Assembly: GCA_003164955.1 (NCBI GenBank)
Contig: PLRW01000126.1
Span: 1 to 57,420 of the forward strand
Length of the DNA stretch: 57,420 nt
Reading direction: 5' to 3'
From: Actinomycetota bacterium
GTDB lineage: Bacteria; Actinomycetota; Actinomycetes; Streptosporangiales; Streptosporangiaceae
Part shown: positions 41,498 through 49,685 of the stretch, piece by piece
Position numbering within the stretch: position 1 is the stretch's first letter
Layout of the letters: each line of letters opens with the position of its first letter
The notes under the pieces: generated by a model
Database searches by the model: none
Told to the model about the DNA's origin: nothing
The model's input: only the letters and a program-made list of their open reading frames with translations
Program-made: the position numbers and the translations under genes

Positions 41498-42547
41498 GTG
41501 ACCAGGGCCGCGCGTGTTACCGCGGCAATGGGTGCTGTTGAGGGATCGCTTCCGCTGGGTGTGCTGGACTTCGTCGGAATTGAATACGGCGAGAACGCCG
41601 CCGCGTCGATCGCCGGTGCCGTGCGGATCGCCCAGGCGGTCGAAGCGGCCGGGTACCGGCGTTACTGGGTGTCCGAGCATCACAACATGACCAGCCTGGC
41701 GTGCAGTGCTCCCGAGCTGCTGACCGCGCACGTCGGCGCGCAGACGTCCCGGATCCGGGTCGGCGCCGCGGGCATCATGCTGCCCAATCACGCGCCGCTC
41801 AAGGTCGCCGAGATGTTCCGGACGCTGCTGGCCATGTACCCCGGGCGCATCGATCTCGCCCTGGGCCGGGCCCCGGGTACCGATCCGCTGACCGCGCACG
41901 CTCTGCGACGGGGCATCAGCACCGACCCAGCCGCTGAGTTCCCCGTGCAGGTCCGCCAGCTGCTGGCGTTTCTCGGTGACGGCTTCCCCGCCGGGCACCC
42001 CTACGCGAACATGGTGGCGGCACCGGTCGTCGACGAGCGGCCGGAACTGTTCATCCTGGGCTCAAGCCCGTACGGGCCGCAGTTCGCCGCGGTGAACGGG
42101 ATGAGTGCCGTATTCGCCCATCACATGAGTCCCGAGCTCGCGTTCGAGGCCCTGCGGCAGTATCGCCGTGACTTCACGCCGGGCCCCGCCGGCGGCCAGC
42201 CGTACTCGGCGATGTCGGTGCTGGCCTTCGCCAGCGACGACGACGAGGCGGTCCTCGACTTCGAAGCGGCGTGGGCGCTGACCATGCAGAACATCCGCCG
42301 CGGTATCCGCGAGCCGCTCCGGCCGGAGCAGGTGCAAGAGGTATCCCGGTCGGCCGAGTTCCGGGCCGCCCGGCAGGACGACGGCCGGATGGTGACCGGC
42401 GAGCCGAAGGCCGTCGCCGAGCGGCTGCTGGAGATGAAGCAGCTCGCCGAGGTCGACGAGATCGTCGTCGTCACCCCGAGCCTGGACCGTGACCGGCGCC
42501 GGGACAGTTACATCGCCATCGCCGACGCCTGGCGCCGCGCGGCCTGA
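41498..42547 (+). CDS. LLM-class flavin-dependent oxidoreductase (MsnO8-like)
   Basis: 349 residues from GTG 41498; an ATG at 41528 would shorten it by 10. Luciferase-like fold: LPLGVLDFVGIEYGENAAAS, GYRRYWVSEHHNMTSLACSA, RIRVGAAGIMLPNHAPLKVA, MYPGRIDLALGRAPGTDPLT. The EHHN and PNHAPLKVAE motifs fit the 330-350-residue FMN-dependent subgroup (MsnO8/YhbW type) rather than F420-dependent ones. Substrate unknown. It is monocistronic. Confidence 0.85.
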   Translation: MTRAARVTAAMGAVEGSLPLGVLDFVGIEYGENAAASIAGAVRIAQAVEAAGYRRYWVSEHHNMTSLACSAPELLTAHVGAQTSRIRVGAAGIMLPNHAPLKVAEMFRTLLAMYPGRIDLALGRAPGTDPLTAHALRRGISTDPAAEFPVQVRQLLAFLGDGFPAGHPYANMVAAPVVDERPELFILGSSPYGPQFAAVNGMSAVFAHHMSPELAFEALRQYRRDFTPGPAGGQPYSAMSVLAFASDDDEAVLDFEAAWALTMQNIRRGIREPLRPEQVQEVSRSAEFRAARQDDGRMVTGEPKAVAERLLEMKQLAEVDEIVVVTPSLDRDRRRDSYIAIADAWRRAA

Positions 42548-42565
42548 ACCGCCGCCCCACGAAGC

Positions 42566-42715
42566 TCACCGTGTGTTCGCGTGGCGGGAGCTGTAAAGGT
42601 CGGCGAGGAATTCATTGAGCTCTTCATCCGGCTCCCACACTCCAGGAAACGCCAGCTCATCGACAGAGGCGATCGGCTGAATTCCCTGGTGCCGTACCTG
42701 CTCCTCAGCGAAAAT
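42566..42715 (-). pseudogene. Antitoxin-like small gene lacking a start codon
   Basis: The minus strand encodes about 49 residues that look genuine: EEQVRHQGIQPIASVDELAF, PGVWEPDEELNEFLADLYSS, RHANTR, and a stop. This is the short acidic pattern found in small actinomycete antitoxin-like proteins next to PIN toxins (recalled). There is no ATG, GTG or TTG near the apparent beginning; the only upstream in-frame start is GTG 42793, inside the DUF397 gene on the same strand in another frame. It is probably the 3' remnant of a broken gene. Confidence 0.45.
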
Positions 42716-42789
42716 ATGCGGGGCTGCGTGCCGTAGTGGCGCGTGCGGTCGTGACTGCCCGCGGCCCGGATGACCGGCGCGGCGTCGTC

Positions 42790-42996
42790 TCACGCCGTGC
42801 CGGGCGCGCCCTTCCTGACCTGGCGGGTGAATGCCGCCCAGCGTTGCGGGCTGAAGGCCAGGAGACCGCCGTCCGGGTCCTTGGAGTCACGCACCGCCAC
42901 CGCCCCGTCCCGGGCCCGCGCTAGTTCGACGCAGTTGGCGCCCGTGTTGGAGTACGAGGACTTGACCCACGGGGTTATGACGTCCTCGGGGTTCAT
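42790..42996 (-). CDS. DUF397 family regulator-associated protein
   Basis: 68 residues from ATG 42996, chosen because GGAG lies 6 bases upstream; ATG 43008 is also possible. DUF397 signature: PWVKSSYSNTGANCVELAR, VAVRDSKDPDGGLLAFSPQR. These small proteins pair with a WhiJ-type XRE regulator, often as the antitoxin-like or effector partner. It starts 13 bases after the XRE stop, so they form an operon. Confidence 0.9.
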   Translation of the reverse strand: MNPEDVITPWVKSSYSNTGANCVELARARDGAVAVRDSKDPDGGLLAFSPQRWAAFTRQVRKGAPGTA

Positions 42997-43009
42997 GGCA
43001 ATCTCCATG

Positions 43010-43870
43010 TCAGTGATGCTCGTCCATTAGCCTGCCGATGCGTTCCGCCGAGGCCGCCGGGCTGAGCGCGGCGCTCCGCAGCCGGTCGAACACCATGGAG
43101 TAGCCCCGCAGCTCGTCTTCTCCCTCAAGATACTGGCTGCTGGTCAGGCTCTCCACGAACACCGTGCTGACTGAGCGCTCGGCGCCGAAGGAGAACAGCA
43201 CGAACGATCCTGACATGCTCGCCTGATCGCCCGCCTCCAGCGGCAGGACCTGCACGCTGATGTTGGGCCGACTCGTCAGCTCTACCAGGCGTTCCAGCTG
43301 GCCGTCCCGTACTGAGCGGTTGCCCATAGTGGTCAGCAACGCTGCCTCCCAGATCACCGCGTCCAGCCGGACGTCGGTGCCCTGCTCCAGCCGGGCCTGC
43401 CGTTCGGCCCGCACGCCAATGAAGTTGTCAAGTTTGTCCGGGGAGACCATCGCCGGGTTGGCCAGCATCAGTGCTCGTGCATAGTCCGGAGTCTGCAACA
43501 AGCCGGGAACGGCCGTCGGCTCCCAGGTCTTGATGTGGCTGGCGTCGGTCTCCAGGCCGATGAAGTCGGCGTAGTAGGGCGGGATCGTGTCGCCGTAGGC
43601 CTGCCACCAGCCGAGCTTGTTGCTCTCCCGGGCCAGCCGTTCCATGTAGGCACGGTGGTCGGCGTTGCCGTCCCCGTAGCGGTCGAGCAGCAGCCGGAGG
43701 TCGACGACGCGCACCGACGACATGCCGTTCTCGATCCGGCTGATCTTCGCCGGGCTGCACTCCAGCACCCCGGCGGCCTCCGCCGTGCTCACCCCGGCCG
43801 CCTCACGCAGCCGCCGTAGCTCCGATCCGGCCCGCCGGGACCGGACGGTCGGCTTACCGCCGGAAGGCAT
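43010..43870 (-). CDS. WhiJ-type XRE regulator (HTH plus DUF5753)
   Basis: 286 residues. The helix-turn-helix is at about 15-60 (LRRLREAAGVSTAEAAGVLE, CSPAKISRIENGM). The DUF5753 domain follows: WWQAYGDTIPPYYADFIGLE, ASHIKTWEPTAVPGLLQTPD, YARALMLANPAM, and SSQYLEGEDELRGYSMVFDR near the end. Such regulators act with DUF397 proteins in developmental or antibiotic control in streptomycetes. It is divergent from the RsbW-like gene, the typical three-gene arrangement. Confidence 0.95.
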   Translation of the reverse strand: MPSGGKPTVRSRRAGSELRRLREAAGVSTAEAAGVLECSPAKISRIENGMSSVRVVDLRLLLDRYGDGNADHRAYMERLARESNKLGWWQAYGDTIPPYYADFIGLETDASHIKTWEPTAVPGLLQTPDYARALMLANPAMVSPDKLDNFIGVRAERQARLEQGTDVRLDAVIWEAALLTTMGNRSVRDGQLERLVELTSRPNISVQVLPLEAGDQASMSGSFVLFSFGAERSVSTVFVESLTSSQYLEGEDELRGYSMVFDRLRSAALSPAASAERIGRLMDEHH

Positions 43871-44026
43871 CGGCTTCTCCCTTCACCTGGAAATTTACCC
43901 GGCACTTAGTAGAAGGCTTGCGAGTTGCAAAGCTTGCAATTATGCTATCAAGCAATCCGCACGCCGATAACGCCCGATCGTAGCCGCCGCGCACCCCGAA
44001 AACCGCCACGGAAGCCAGATGCCGTC

Positions 44027-44440
44027 ATGTGTCAGCGCCTGATCTCACCGTTAGTGCCGCGCACCTGCGCGGGGTCGTTTCCCGGCCGCCGCGACACGAT
44101 CCGCGACGCGCGCGTGTTCCTGGCCGCCTTCCTGGGTTCCTCCGTCGTCACCGACGATGCCGTCCTGCTGGCCAGCGAGCTGTGCGCCAACGCGATCGCC
44201 TATTCGGCCAGCGGGCAGCCGGGCGGGACCTTTACCCTCCGCGCCCGGCTGACCGGCGATGGCCACCTGCACGCCGAGGTGGAGGATCTGGGCAGTCCGT
44301 GGAACGGGAATCTCGCCGCCGCCCGGAGTCCGCACGGGCTCTATCTGCTGCGCCAGCTGTCCGCCGACTGCGGGGCCCGGCCGGGCTTCCGGGGCTGGGT
44401 CACGTGGTTTACGATCACCGTCCCGGCCGCATGCCCATGA
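44027..44440 (+). CDS. RsbW-like ATP-binding regulator (HATPase_c_2)
   Basis: 138 residues from ATG 44027, GGAAG upstream. The N box LLASELCANAIAYSASG and the G-box region HAEVEDLGSPW, HGLYLLRQLSADCG are those of anti-sigma serine kinases of the SpoIIAB/RsbW group. RSPHGLY replaces the usual GRGL. It is divergent from the WhiJ-type gene, forming the recurrent regulator/DUF397/RsbW-like set. The partner sigma or anti-anti-sigma factor is not nearby. Confidence 0.85.
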   Translation: MCQRLISPLVPRTCAGSFPGRRDTIRDARVFLAAFLGSSVVTDDAVLLASELCANAIAYSASGQPGGTFTLRARLTGDGHLHAEVEDLGSPWNGNLAAARSPHGLYLLRQLSADCGARPGFRGWVTWFTITVPAACP

Positions 44441-44752
44441 TCAGCCTGGACACCGCTCTCGCGGTCGCCCGTCAGGCGCTGGCCAATGTGGCCGAGCGCG
44501 CCGAGCGGCCGGGCTACTATTCCGGGGCCCGGACCGACATCATCAACTCGAACGCCGAACTACGCGCCGCCCTCGACATGCTCGTCAGGGCCGCCGGGCA
44601 ATCGCCGGACACTCTCCACTCGGGCGGCCACCCCGTCGGCCCCGGGCAACATCCGTGACACCGCCGCGTCGGCGTGCCAGATCATCACCACCGTGGGCGG
44701 TGCAACCCTGGAGGTCGTCAAGCGGTATGTCGAGAACCAGCGGAACGTCTGA
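44437..44752 (+). pseudogene. Small conserved-looking protein, apparently frameshifted
   Basis: From ATG 44437, overlapping the previous stop as ATGA, a 73-residue frame (MISLDTALAVARQALANVAE, ERPGYYSGARTDIINSNAEL, RAALDMLVRAAG) runs to TGA 44658. A second frame then continues with equally plausible residues: NIRDTAASACQIITTVGGAT, LEVVKRYVENQRNV, to TGA 44752. Joining the two near 44630-44650 would give about 105 residues. I read a -1/+1 frameshift, or two short overlapping genes. Family not recognised. Confidence 0.45.
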
Positions 44753-44767
44753 GCACCGCCCTTTTCT

Positions 44768-44788
44768 CCCCATGGCTGAAGCCAGGGG
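44768..44788. mobile_element. Hairpin resembling an IS200/IS605-type element end
   Basis: CCCC, a bulged A, TGGCT, GA, AGCCA, GGGG. The GGCTGAAGCC core inside a C/G-rich hairpin is like the imperfect palindrome at the right end of IS605/TnpB elements in streptomycetes (recalled pattern). No transposase or TnpB is nearby. It lies between a frameshifted gene and an antitoxin with a shortened N terminus, so it may be a scar. Confidence 0.35.
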
Positions 44789-44806
44789 TTTCCCGGTCGA
44801 TTTTTG

Positions 44807-45067
44807 ATGAGCGCTCAGCCAACGCACGATCCGGATCCGGGTGAGCCGTACGAGGTGAGCCACCTCGGCGGGGAGGCCGCCGCGATCGTCCCGATGCCTG
44901 AACTGCGGCGCCTTCGCGCGGTGGAGCACCGCGCTTCGGCCGAGGTCCTGGAGGAGGCCGAGATAGAAGCCACGTTGGCCGGCCACCGGGAGTGGGTGGC
45001 CGCGGGCCGGCCTGGGGCGGTCTCTCATGAGGAGGCGATGGCCGAGCTGCTCGGTGGCCCCGTGTGA
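44807..45067 (+). CDS. Phd/YefM-like antitoxin, orphan
   Basis: 86 residues from ATG 44807. EVSHLGGEAAAIVPMPELRR, LRAVEHRASAEVLEEAEIEA, HREWVAAGRPGAVSHEEAMA fits the C-terminal two thirds of prevent-host-death antitoxins (GEAAAIVPMPELRRL is the normal beta/helix turn). The usual N-terminal helix block is replaced by about 15 unrelated residues (SAQPTHDPDPGEPYE). No toxin follows; the next gene is convergent. It may be truncated by the adjacent hairpin element. Confidence 0.6.
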   Translation: MSAQPTHDPDPGEPYEVSHLGGEAAAIVPMPELRRLRAVEHRASAEVLEEAEIEATLAGHREWVAAGRPGAVSHEEAMAELLGGPV

Positions 45068-45138
45068 GGATCGAGTGGTCCTGCGGCCAGCGGCGAACTC
45101 GCGCTTCTGGACTGACAAACGGAGGCACCCTGGGGCGG

Positions 45139-46677
45139 TTACATGACGGTGCCGATGTGCCAGGGGACGAACTCTTCTTCGCCGTAGTCCATCGACTCGC
45201 TCTTGGTCTCTTCTCCGGAGGCGACCGACAGGATCGTACGGAAGATGTCCGCCCCGACGTCCTCCACCGACGCGGTCCCGTCGACGATGCGGCCCGCATT
45301 GATGTCCATGTCGTCGTTCATGTGGTCGTACAGAGCCGTGCTGGTGGCAATCTTGATGCTGGGCACGGGCGCGCAGCCGAAGGCCGAGCCGCGCCCGGTC
45401 GTGAAGCACACCACGTTGGCGCCGCCGGCGACGATGCCCGTGACCGAGACCGGGTCGTAGCCGGGGGTGTCCATGAAGACGAAGCCCTTGCTGGTCACCG
45501 GCTCCGCGTACGCCACGACGTCGGCCAGCGTGGTGGTGCCGCCCTTGGCCACCGCGCCGAGTGACTTCTCCAGGATCGTCGTGATACCGCCGGCCTTGTT
45601 GCCGGGGGAAGGGTTGGCGTCCATGGACGCGCCGTTCTTCTCGGTGTACTCGCGCCACCAGGCGATCCGCTGCAGCAGTTTCCGGCCGACGGCCTCGGTG
45701 GCGGCCCGCCGGGTGAGCAGGTGCTCGGCGCCGTAGATCTCCGGGGTCTCGCCGACGATCCCGGTGCCGCCCTGGGCGACCAGTCGGTCCACCGCGTTGC
45801 CGAGGGCCGGGTTCGCGGTCAGCCCCGAGTAGGAGTCCGAGCCGCCGCAGTTGGTACCCAGGATGAGCCTGCTCGCGGGCACGGTCTCCCGGTGAGCCTG
45901 GTCCGCGCCGGGCAGCATGGCGGTGAGCCGCTCGATGCCCGCGGCGACCGTCTTCTTCGTGCCGCCGATCTCCTGGATCGTGCCGGTGCTGACCGGCAGG
46001 CCGGGACGCAGTTCGAGGCCCTCGGTGAGCGCTTTGACCTGGTTGTCCTCACAGCCGAGCCCGAGAATCAGGAATCCCGCGAAGTTGGGGTGGGTCAGGT
46101 ACCCGCGCATCACCCGGCGCAGCACGTCGATGCCCTCCCCGGACGGGGCCATCCCGCAGCCCAGCCCGTGGGTGAGCGCGACCACGCCGTCGACGTTCTC
46201 GTAGTCGTCCAGGATGCCCGAGTAGCGCATCCGGTTCGCGATCTGGCGGGCGGCGGTGGCCGAGCAGTTCACCGTGGTGAGGATGCCGAGGAAGTTCCGC
46301 GTCCCGACCGTTCCGTCCGACCGGGCGTATCCCTGGAACGTGGCCTGTTCGGCTTCGGGCAGCACTTTTCCCGGCCGGGCGTCCGAGCTGAACTCGTACT
46401 CCCGCTCGAACTCCCGGTACTCGACGTTGTGCAGGTGGACGTGCTCGCCGGCGGTGATCCCGGCGCGGGCGAAGCCGATTACCTGGCCGTACCGGCGGAC
46501 GGCCGCCCCGGCGCCGATGTCGCGCACCGCCAGCTTGTGCCCGCGGGGGACATCGTTGCGCAGCAGGACCTGCTGGCCGCCGACGTCGATCGGGGTGCCG
46601 GCGGCGGCGTCCCCGGTGGTGATGGCCACGTCATCGGCGGGCTGCAGGCGGATGCCACGGGGAAGAGGACTGGTCAC
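45139..46677 (-). CDS. uxaA: Altronate/galactarate dehydratase (UxaA family)
   Basis: 512 residues from GTG 46677 (GAGG 6 bases upstream). An N-terminal SAF domain (RLQPADDVAITTGDAAAGTP) is followed by the dehydratase core: FQGYARSDGTVGTRNFLGIL, VVALTHGLGCGMAPSGEG, FAGFLILGLGCEDNQV, LILGTNCGGSDSYSGLTANP, PGNKAGGITTILEKSLGAVA. The Cys-containing NCGGSDSYSG motif is shared by altronate and galactarate dehydratases, so the exact substrate is not fixed. It dehydrates a sugar acid in hexuronate use. No other hexuronate genes are adjacent. Confidence 0.9.
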   Translation of the reverse strand: MTSPLPRGIRLQPADDVAITTGDAAAGTPIDVGGQQVLLRNDVPRGHKLAVRDIGAGAAVRRYGQVIGFARAGITAGEHVHLHNVEYREFEREYEFSSDARPGKVLPEAEQATFQGYARSDGTVGTRNFLGILTTVNCSATAARQIANRMRYSGILDDYENVDGVVALTHGLGCGMAPSGEGIDVLRRVMRGYLTHPNFAGFLILGLGCEDNQVKALTEGLELRPGLPVSTGTIQEIGGTKKTVAAGIERLTAMLPGADQAHRETVPASRLILGTNCGGSDSYSGLTANPALGNAVDRLVAQGGTGIVGETPEIYGAEHLLTRRAATEAVGRKLLQRIAWWREYTEKNGASMDANPSPGNKAGGITTILEKSLGAVAKGGTTTLADVVAYAEPVTSKGFVFMDTPGYDPVSVTGIVAGGANVVCFTTGRGSAFGCAPVPSIKIATSTALYDHMNDDMDINAGRIVDGTASVEDVGADIFRTILSVASGEETKSESMDYGEEEFVPWHIGTVM

Positions 46678-46897
46678 GGGGAACCTCGGATCGTGCGATG
46701 GCCGGGCACAGCAGACATCCAGCATGTCACCGGGCCGCCAGGAGCCAGCCAGCGGCAACCGGCACGCCCGGGCCGGATGCGGCTCAGCCGGAACCGGCGG
46801 GCAGATGGGCGATCCGCTATCGCAGATGTAGAATCACATTACCGTTTTTTAACAATGCGATTACCGGCGGCGGCCGGGTGTGGACGACGAGGTGACG

Positions 46898-47131
46898 ATG
46901 CGCTTCTACTACCACTATCCGGAGACGCAAGGGGCCGAGGGTGACATGCTTGACCCCGGCCCGGTGCATGAGGTGGCGGCCGCCGCGGAGCGGGCCGGCT
47001 TCGACGGCTTCACGTGCCGGAGCGTCTGCTGGAACGTCCCGCTCCTGGCGGCGGCGACGACGATCGCAGTGACGGCGGCCATCTCATCCACTAGGGCGCC
47101 GGGATCAACGGGACGCGTCGCGAGGCCCTGA
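46898..47131 (+). pseudogene. N-terminal fragment of an LLM-class oxidoreductase
   Basis: MRFYYHYPETQGAEGDMLDP, GPVHEVAAAAERAGFDGFT match the first 40 residues of an F420-dependent LLM protein. From CRSVCWNVPLLAAATT on, the sequence no longer resembles the family and stops at 47131. A functional barrel needs at least 250 residues. This is a truncated gene, about 220 bases downstream of the dehydratase start on the other strand. Confidence 0.55.
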
Positions 47132-47225
47132 CGGCTCCGCCGCCATCCCTCGCAACGGGGGATCGCCCGCGCTGTCCGCCGGGCGTGGGCGCCCCGGCCG
47201 GGTCGGGGCTCTGGCGGGGAGCGCG

Positions 47226-47744
47226 TCAGCAGTGGGCGAACATGGCCCAGACGACCTTCCCCGCATGATCGGGCGCGGTGTACCCCCACTCGTCGCTGAG
47301 GGCCCGGATGATGTGCAGGCCGCGCCCGGTCTCGGCCAAGGTGGCGGGGGCCCGGGTCACCGGAACCGCCTGGCTGGGGTCGGCGACCGCGCAGAGCACC
47401 CATGGCCCCAGGTGGTAAAGACCCACCCGGACCGGCGGGCGGTCCTGGCCATCGCCAGGTCCCGGCCGGGTGTGCCGCAGGGCATTGGTCAGCATCTCGG
47501 ACACGACGATCGTGATGTCGTCACAGCGCCGGAGCAGTCCCCACCGCTGCAAGGTGGCGACGGTGAATTCGCGCGCCACCTGGACCGGCCCGCTGTCCGT
47601 GTCAGGCGGCCGCATGGCGGTATCCGGCAGGCAGGCCCAGCCCCGGGGGGCCGGGTCCGCCGATAGCCGCCAGTTGCCGCTGGCCAGAACGGCGATCGCT
47701 GCCGCTCGTGTCGCGCGCTGCTGGACCATCAGGGCCGCCCCCAT
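47226..47744 (-). CDS. RsbW-like ATP-binding protein
   Basis: 172 residues from ATG 47744, 2 bases after the upstream gene's stop, so probably coupled. N box IVVSEMLTNALRHTRPG, then VLCAVADPSQAVPVTRAP and TGRGLHIIRALSDEWGYT (G box GRGLHII) are HATPase_c_2 features of anti-sigma-type kinases. It has an N-terminal extension of about 60 residues. Its partner is unknown; the Cys4 protein upstream is its operon mate. Confidence 0.85.
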   Translation of the reverse strand: MGAALMVQQRATRAAAIAVLASGNWRLSADPAPRGWACLPDTAMRPPDTDSGPVQVAREFTVATLQRWGLLRRCDDITIVVSEMLTNALRHTRPGPGDGQDRPPVRVGLYHLGPWVLCAVADPSQAVPVTRAPATLAETGRGLHIIRALSDEWGYTAPDHAGKVVWAMFAHC

Positions 47745-47746
47745 GT

Positions 47747-48499
47747 TTACCGGCAGCCGTGCGCCGGGCGGCGGGTTCTGCGCTCGTCTGCCTGGCGCTG
47801 GGTTTCGTAACCGCCGGCCCCGGCGGGACTGCTGGCGCGGTTGCCCCGCGCCGTGGCCCGGGCGGCCATGCTGATGGCCGTGGCCCGGTCCCACGGCACG
47901 ACCGGCCGGGTGGCCCGGAAGCTGGCGGAGGTCTGCAGGCATTGGGGGCATGCCAGGCGGCCGAGCGCGTCGATCCGCCAGCCGGCGCCAATGGCCCGGG
48001 CGCGGACGTCCGCCTCGCCCAGCGCTGAACGATCAGCATGGCGGGAGATGCAGGAGCTCATCTCGCACCACGCGGTCGGCGTCCTCAGCTCGTCGCCGAT
48101 CAGCGCCCGCACGGCGGCAGTTTCGGCGGGTGCACTGGTCCTGGGGCGGGACACGTACCCGTGCCGCGGCGCTGGCGTCGGGGTCATCACACGGGCCTCG
48201 CCTTCGCTCGACGGCTGGACGTGGCCTCCGTTGTGACGCTCGCGGTGCGCCACGGCGTAGCCGTCGCTGGACGTCCCCGGGTAGCGCCCGTGGTCCGGCT
48301 CGGCGTAGCGCTCGCGGTCGGTTTCTGCGAAGCGCGCGTGGTCCGGCTCGGCGTAGCGCTCGCGGTCGGTTTCTGCGAAGCGCGCGTGGTCCGGCTCGTC
48401 CTGGCCGTGCTCCCGCAGGTCGGCGAGCCAGTCGTTCATCGCGGCCCATTCACCGGTGCCGGATGGGTCGGCTTCGTCTGGCCGGATCTTGATCTTCAT
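47747..48499 (-). CDS. Cys4-motif protein with tandem acidic/basic repeats
   Basis: 250 residues from ATG 48499 (MKIKIRPDEADPSGTGEW). Residues 36-90 are two identical 16-residue units (EPDHARFAETDRERYA) and a third degenerate one, encoded by a 48-bp tandem repeat. The second half contains AWCEMSSCISRH and LGRLACPQCLQ, two Cys pairs (CxxxxxC and CxxC) that could bind zinc, and MKIK-start proteins of this kind occur in streptosporangial genomes (recalled). Function unknown. It is followed immediately by the RsbW-like gene. Confidence 0.6.
   Translation of the reverse strand: MKIKIRPDEADPSGTGEWAAMNDWLADLREHGQDEPDHARFAETDRERYAEPDHARFAETDRERYAEPDHGRYPGTSSDGYAVAHRERHNGGHVQPSSEGEARVMTPTPAPRHGYVSRPRTSAPAETAAVRALIGDELRTPTAWCEMSSCISRHADRSALGEADVRARAIGAGWRIDALGRLACPQCLQTSASFRATRPVVPWDRATAISMAARATARGNRASSPAGAGGYETQRQADERRTRRPAHGCR
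48291..48398. repeat. 48-bp tandem repeat, 2.25 copies
   Basis: 48291-48338 and 48339-48386 are identical; a third partial copy covers 48387-48398. The unit is 16 codons long, so the reading frame of the minus-strand gene is kept. Confidence 0.9.
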
Positions 48500-48874
48500 G
48501 TCAGGCCTTCCCCTTGAGCCAGAGCGCACGCCGTACCACTGTGACCGGCCGTGCGCGCAATGTGCCCTCTCCTTTCTCGGATACCTTCCAGCCTGTCTTT
48601 GAATCTTTCACGGTCCCGATTCCGCATAACAGCCGAATAAATTTACGATAGCTGTTTGGTTTATTTACGCGTTATTACGGCGCGTCACCGAGACAGTTTC
48701 CAAATTCTTTCCGTACACAGGATGTGGATAGCGTTTACGCAGGTAGAATGCCTTCTCTGGGTGATATCCCGGTTCCGGAAGTCCCCAGCATTCTCCTTCC
48801 TGCGCACAACTTTCCCGCCGTTGCGCACATGTCATCCACAGGTTGTGCACAAACGTGGGCCCCGCGATGGCGGC
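48500..48874. other. AT-richer intergenic region with DnaA-box-like nonamers
   Basis: About 375 bases without a gene. TGTGGATAG (48723-48731), TCATCCACA (48832-48840) and TTGTGCACA (48843-48851) each match the actinobacterial DnaA box (TTATCCACA or TTGTCCACA) at 8 of 9 positions. The block 48620-48720 is unusually AT-rich. It could be a DnaA-titration or regulatory site; no replication gene adjoins it. Confidence 0.4.
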
Positions 48875-49660
48875 CTATTGCGCGGCCGTGGGGGACATGG
48901 ATGGGGGCCGGAACGCGGCGAAGGGGTTGGTGACGATCAGGGTCCGGGTCGCGAACCGGTAGAGCGTGGCGGGCCTGCCGCCGGCGGCCGTCGGCGGGGC
49001 GGCCGCCGGGGTGGCCTCGATCACGCCGCGGCGGGTCAGGATCCGCTGCAGGTTGGTCGCTGAGATCAGGTGGCCCACGGAGGCGGCGTAGATGTCCCTT
49101 AGCTGAGCGATCGTGAAGGTCTCCGGGGCCAGGGCGAAACCGATGTTGGTGTAGGAGAGCTTGGCCCGCAGCCGCTCCCGCCCCGACCGGGCGATCGACC
49201 CGTGGTCGAACGCGGTCGGCGGCAGGTCCTGCACGGGATGCCAGGCGGTGTCCGGGGGGATGCGCGGCTCGGTCCCGGCGGATATGAGCGCCAGGTAGGC
49301 CGTGGCCAGGACGCGGCCGCGAGGGTCCCGGGCCGGGTCGCTGCGGGTCTCCAGTTGCTCCATGTGGGCGATGTCGGTGAGGTCGACCTTCGTGGCCAGG
49401 TGATGCCCCAGCGACGTGCCCAGGCGCTCGTCCTCACCGAGGGGGCCGCCCGGCAGCGCCCATTGGCCCTCGAACGGCGGTTCGGCCCGTTGCCAGAGCA
49501 GGACGTGCAGGCTGCCCTGCCGCACCTGCAGGACCACGGCCAGCACCTCATGAGAGAACCGCGCCGGCGGTACGGGCTGTCCCGGTGGTTCCGGCCGGGT
49601 GTCTTGCTGCGGCTCTGCGCGCTTTCCGTCGCGCAGAGACTGCGGCTCGTTGTCTGGCAC
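48875..49660 (-). CDS. nrtR: NrtR-type regulator of NAD synthesis (Nudix plus winged helix)
   Basis: 261 residues from GTG 49660. The Nudix-like domain (HEVLAVVLQVRQGSLHVLLW, ALPGGPLGEDERLGTSLGHH) lacks the full REXXEEXGU catalytic set: the helix after GG reads ERLGTSLGHHLATK. So it likely senses ADP-ribose or a related NAD metabolite without hydrolysing it. The C-terminal winged helix is in YAASVGHLISATNLQRILTR. It is divergent from nadABC, and two abutting 23-bp palindromes lie in between. It is expected to repress nadA when NAD is plentiful. Confidence 0.9.
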   Translation of the reverse strand: MPDNEPQSLRDGKRAEPQQDTRPEPPGQPVPPARFSHEVLAVVLQVRQGSLHVLLWQRAEPPFEGQWALPGGPLGEDERLGTSLGHHLATKVDLTDIAHMEQLETRSDPARDPRGRVLATAYLALISAGTEPRIPPDTAWHPVQDLPPTAFDHGSIARSGRERLRAKLSYTNIGFALAPETFTIAQLRDIYAASVGHLISATNLQRILTRRGVIEATPAAAPPTAAGGRPATLYRFATRTLIVTNPFAAFRPPSMSPTAAQ

Positions 49661-49685
49661 GGTGGCATGGTATCGATCCGCGCGA

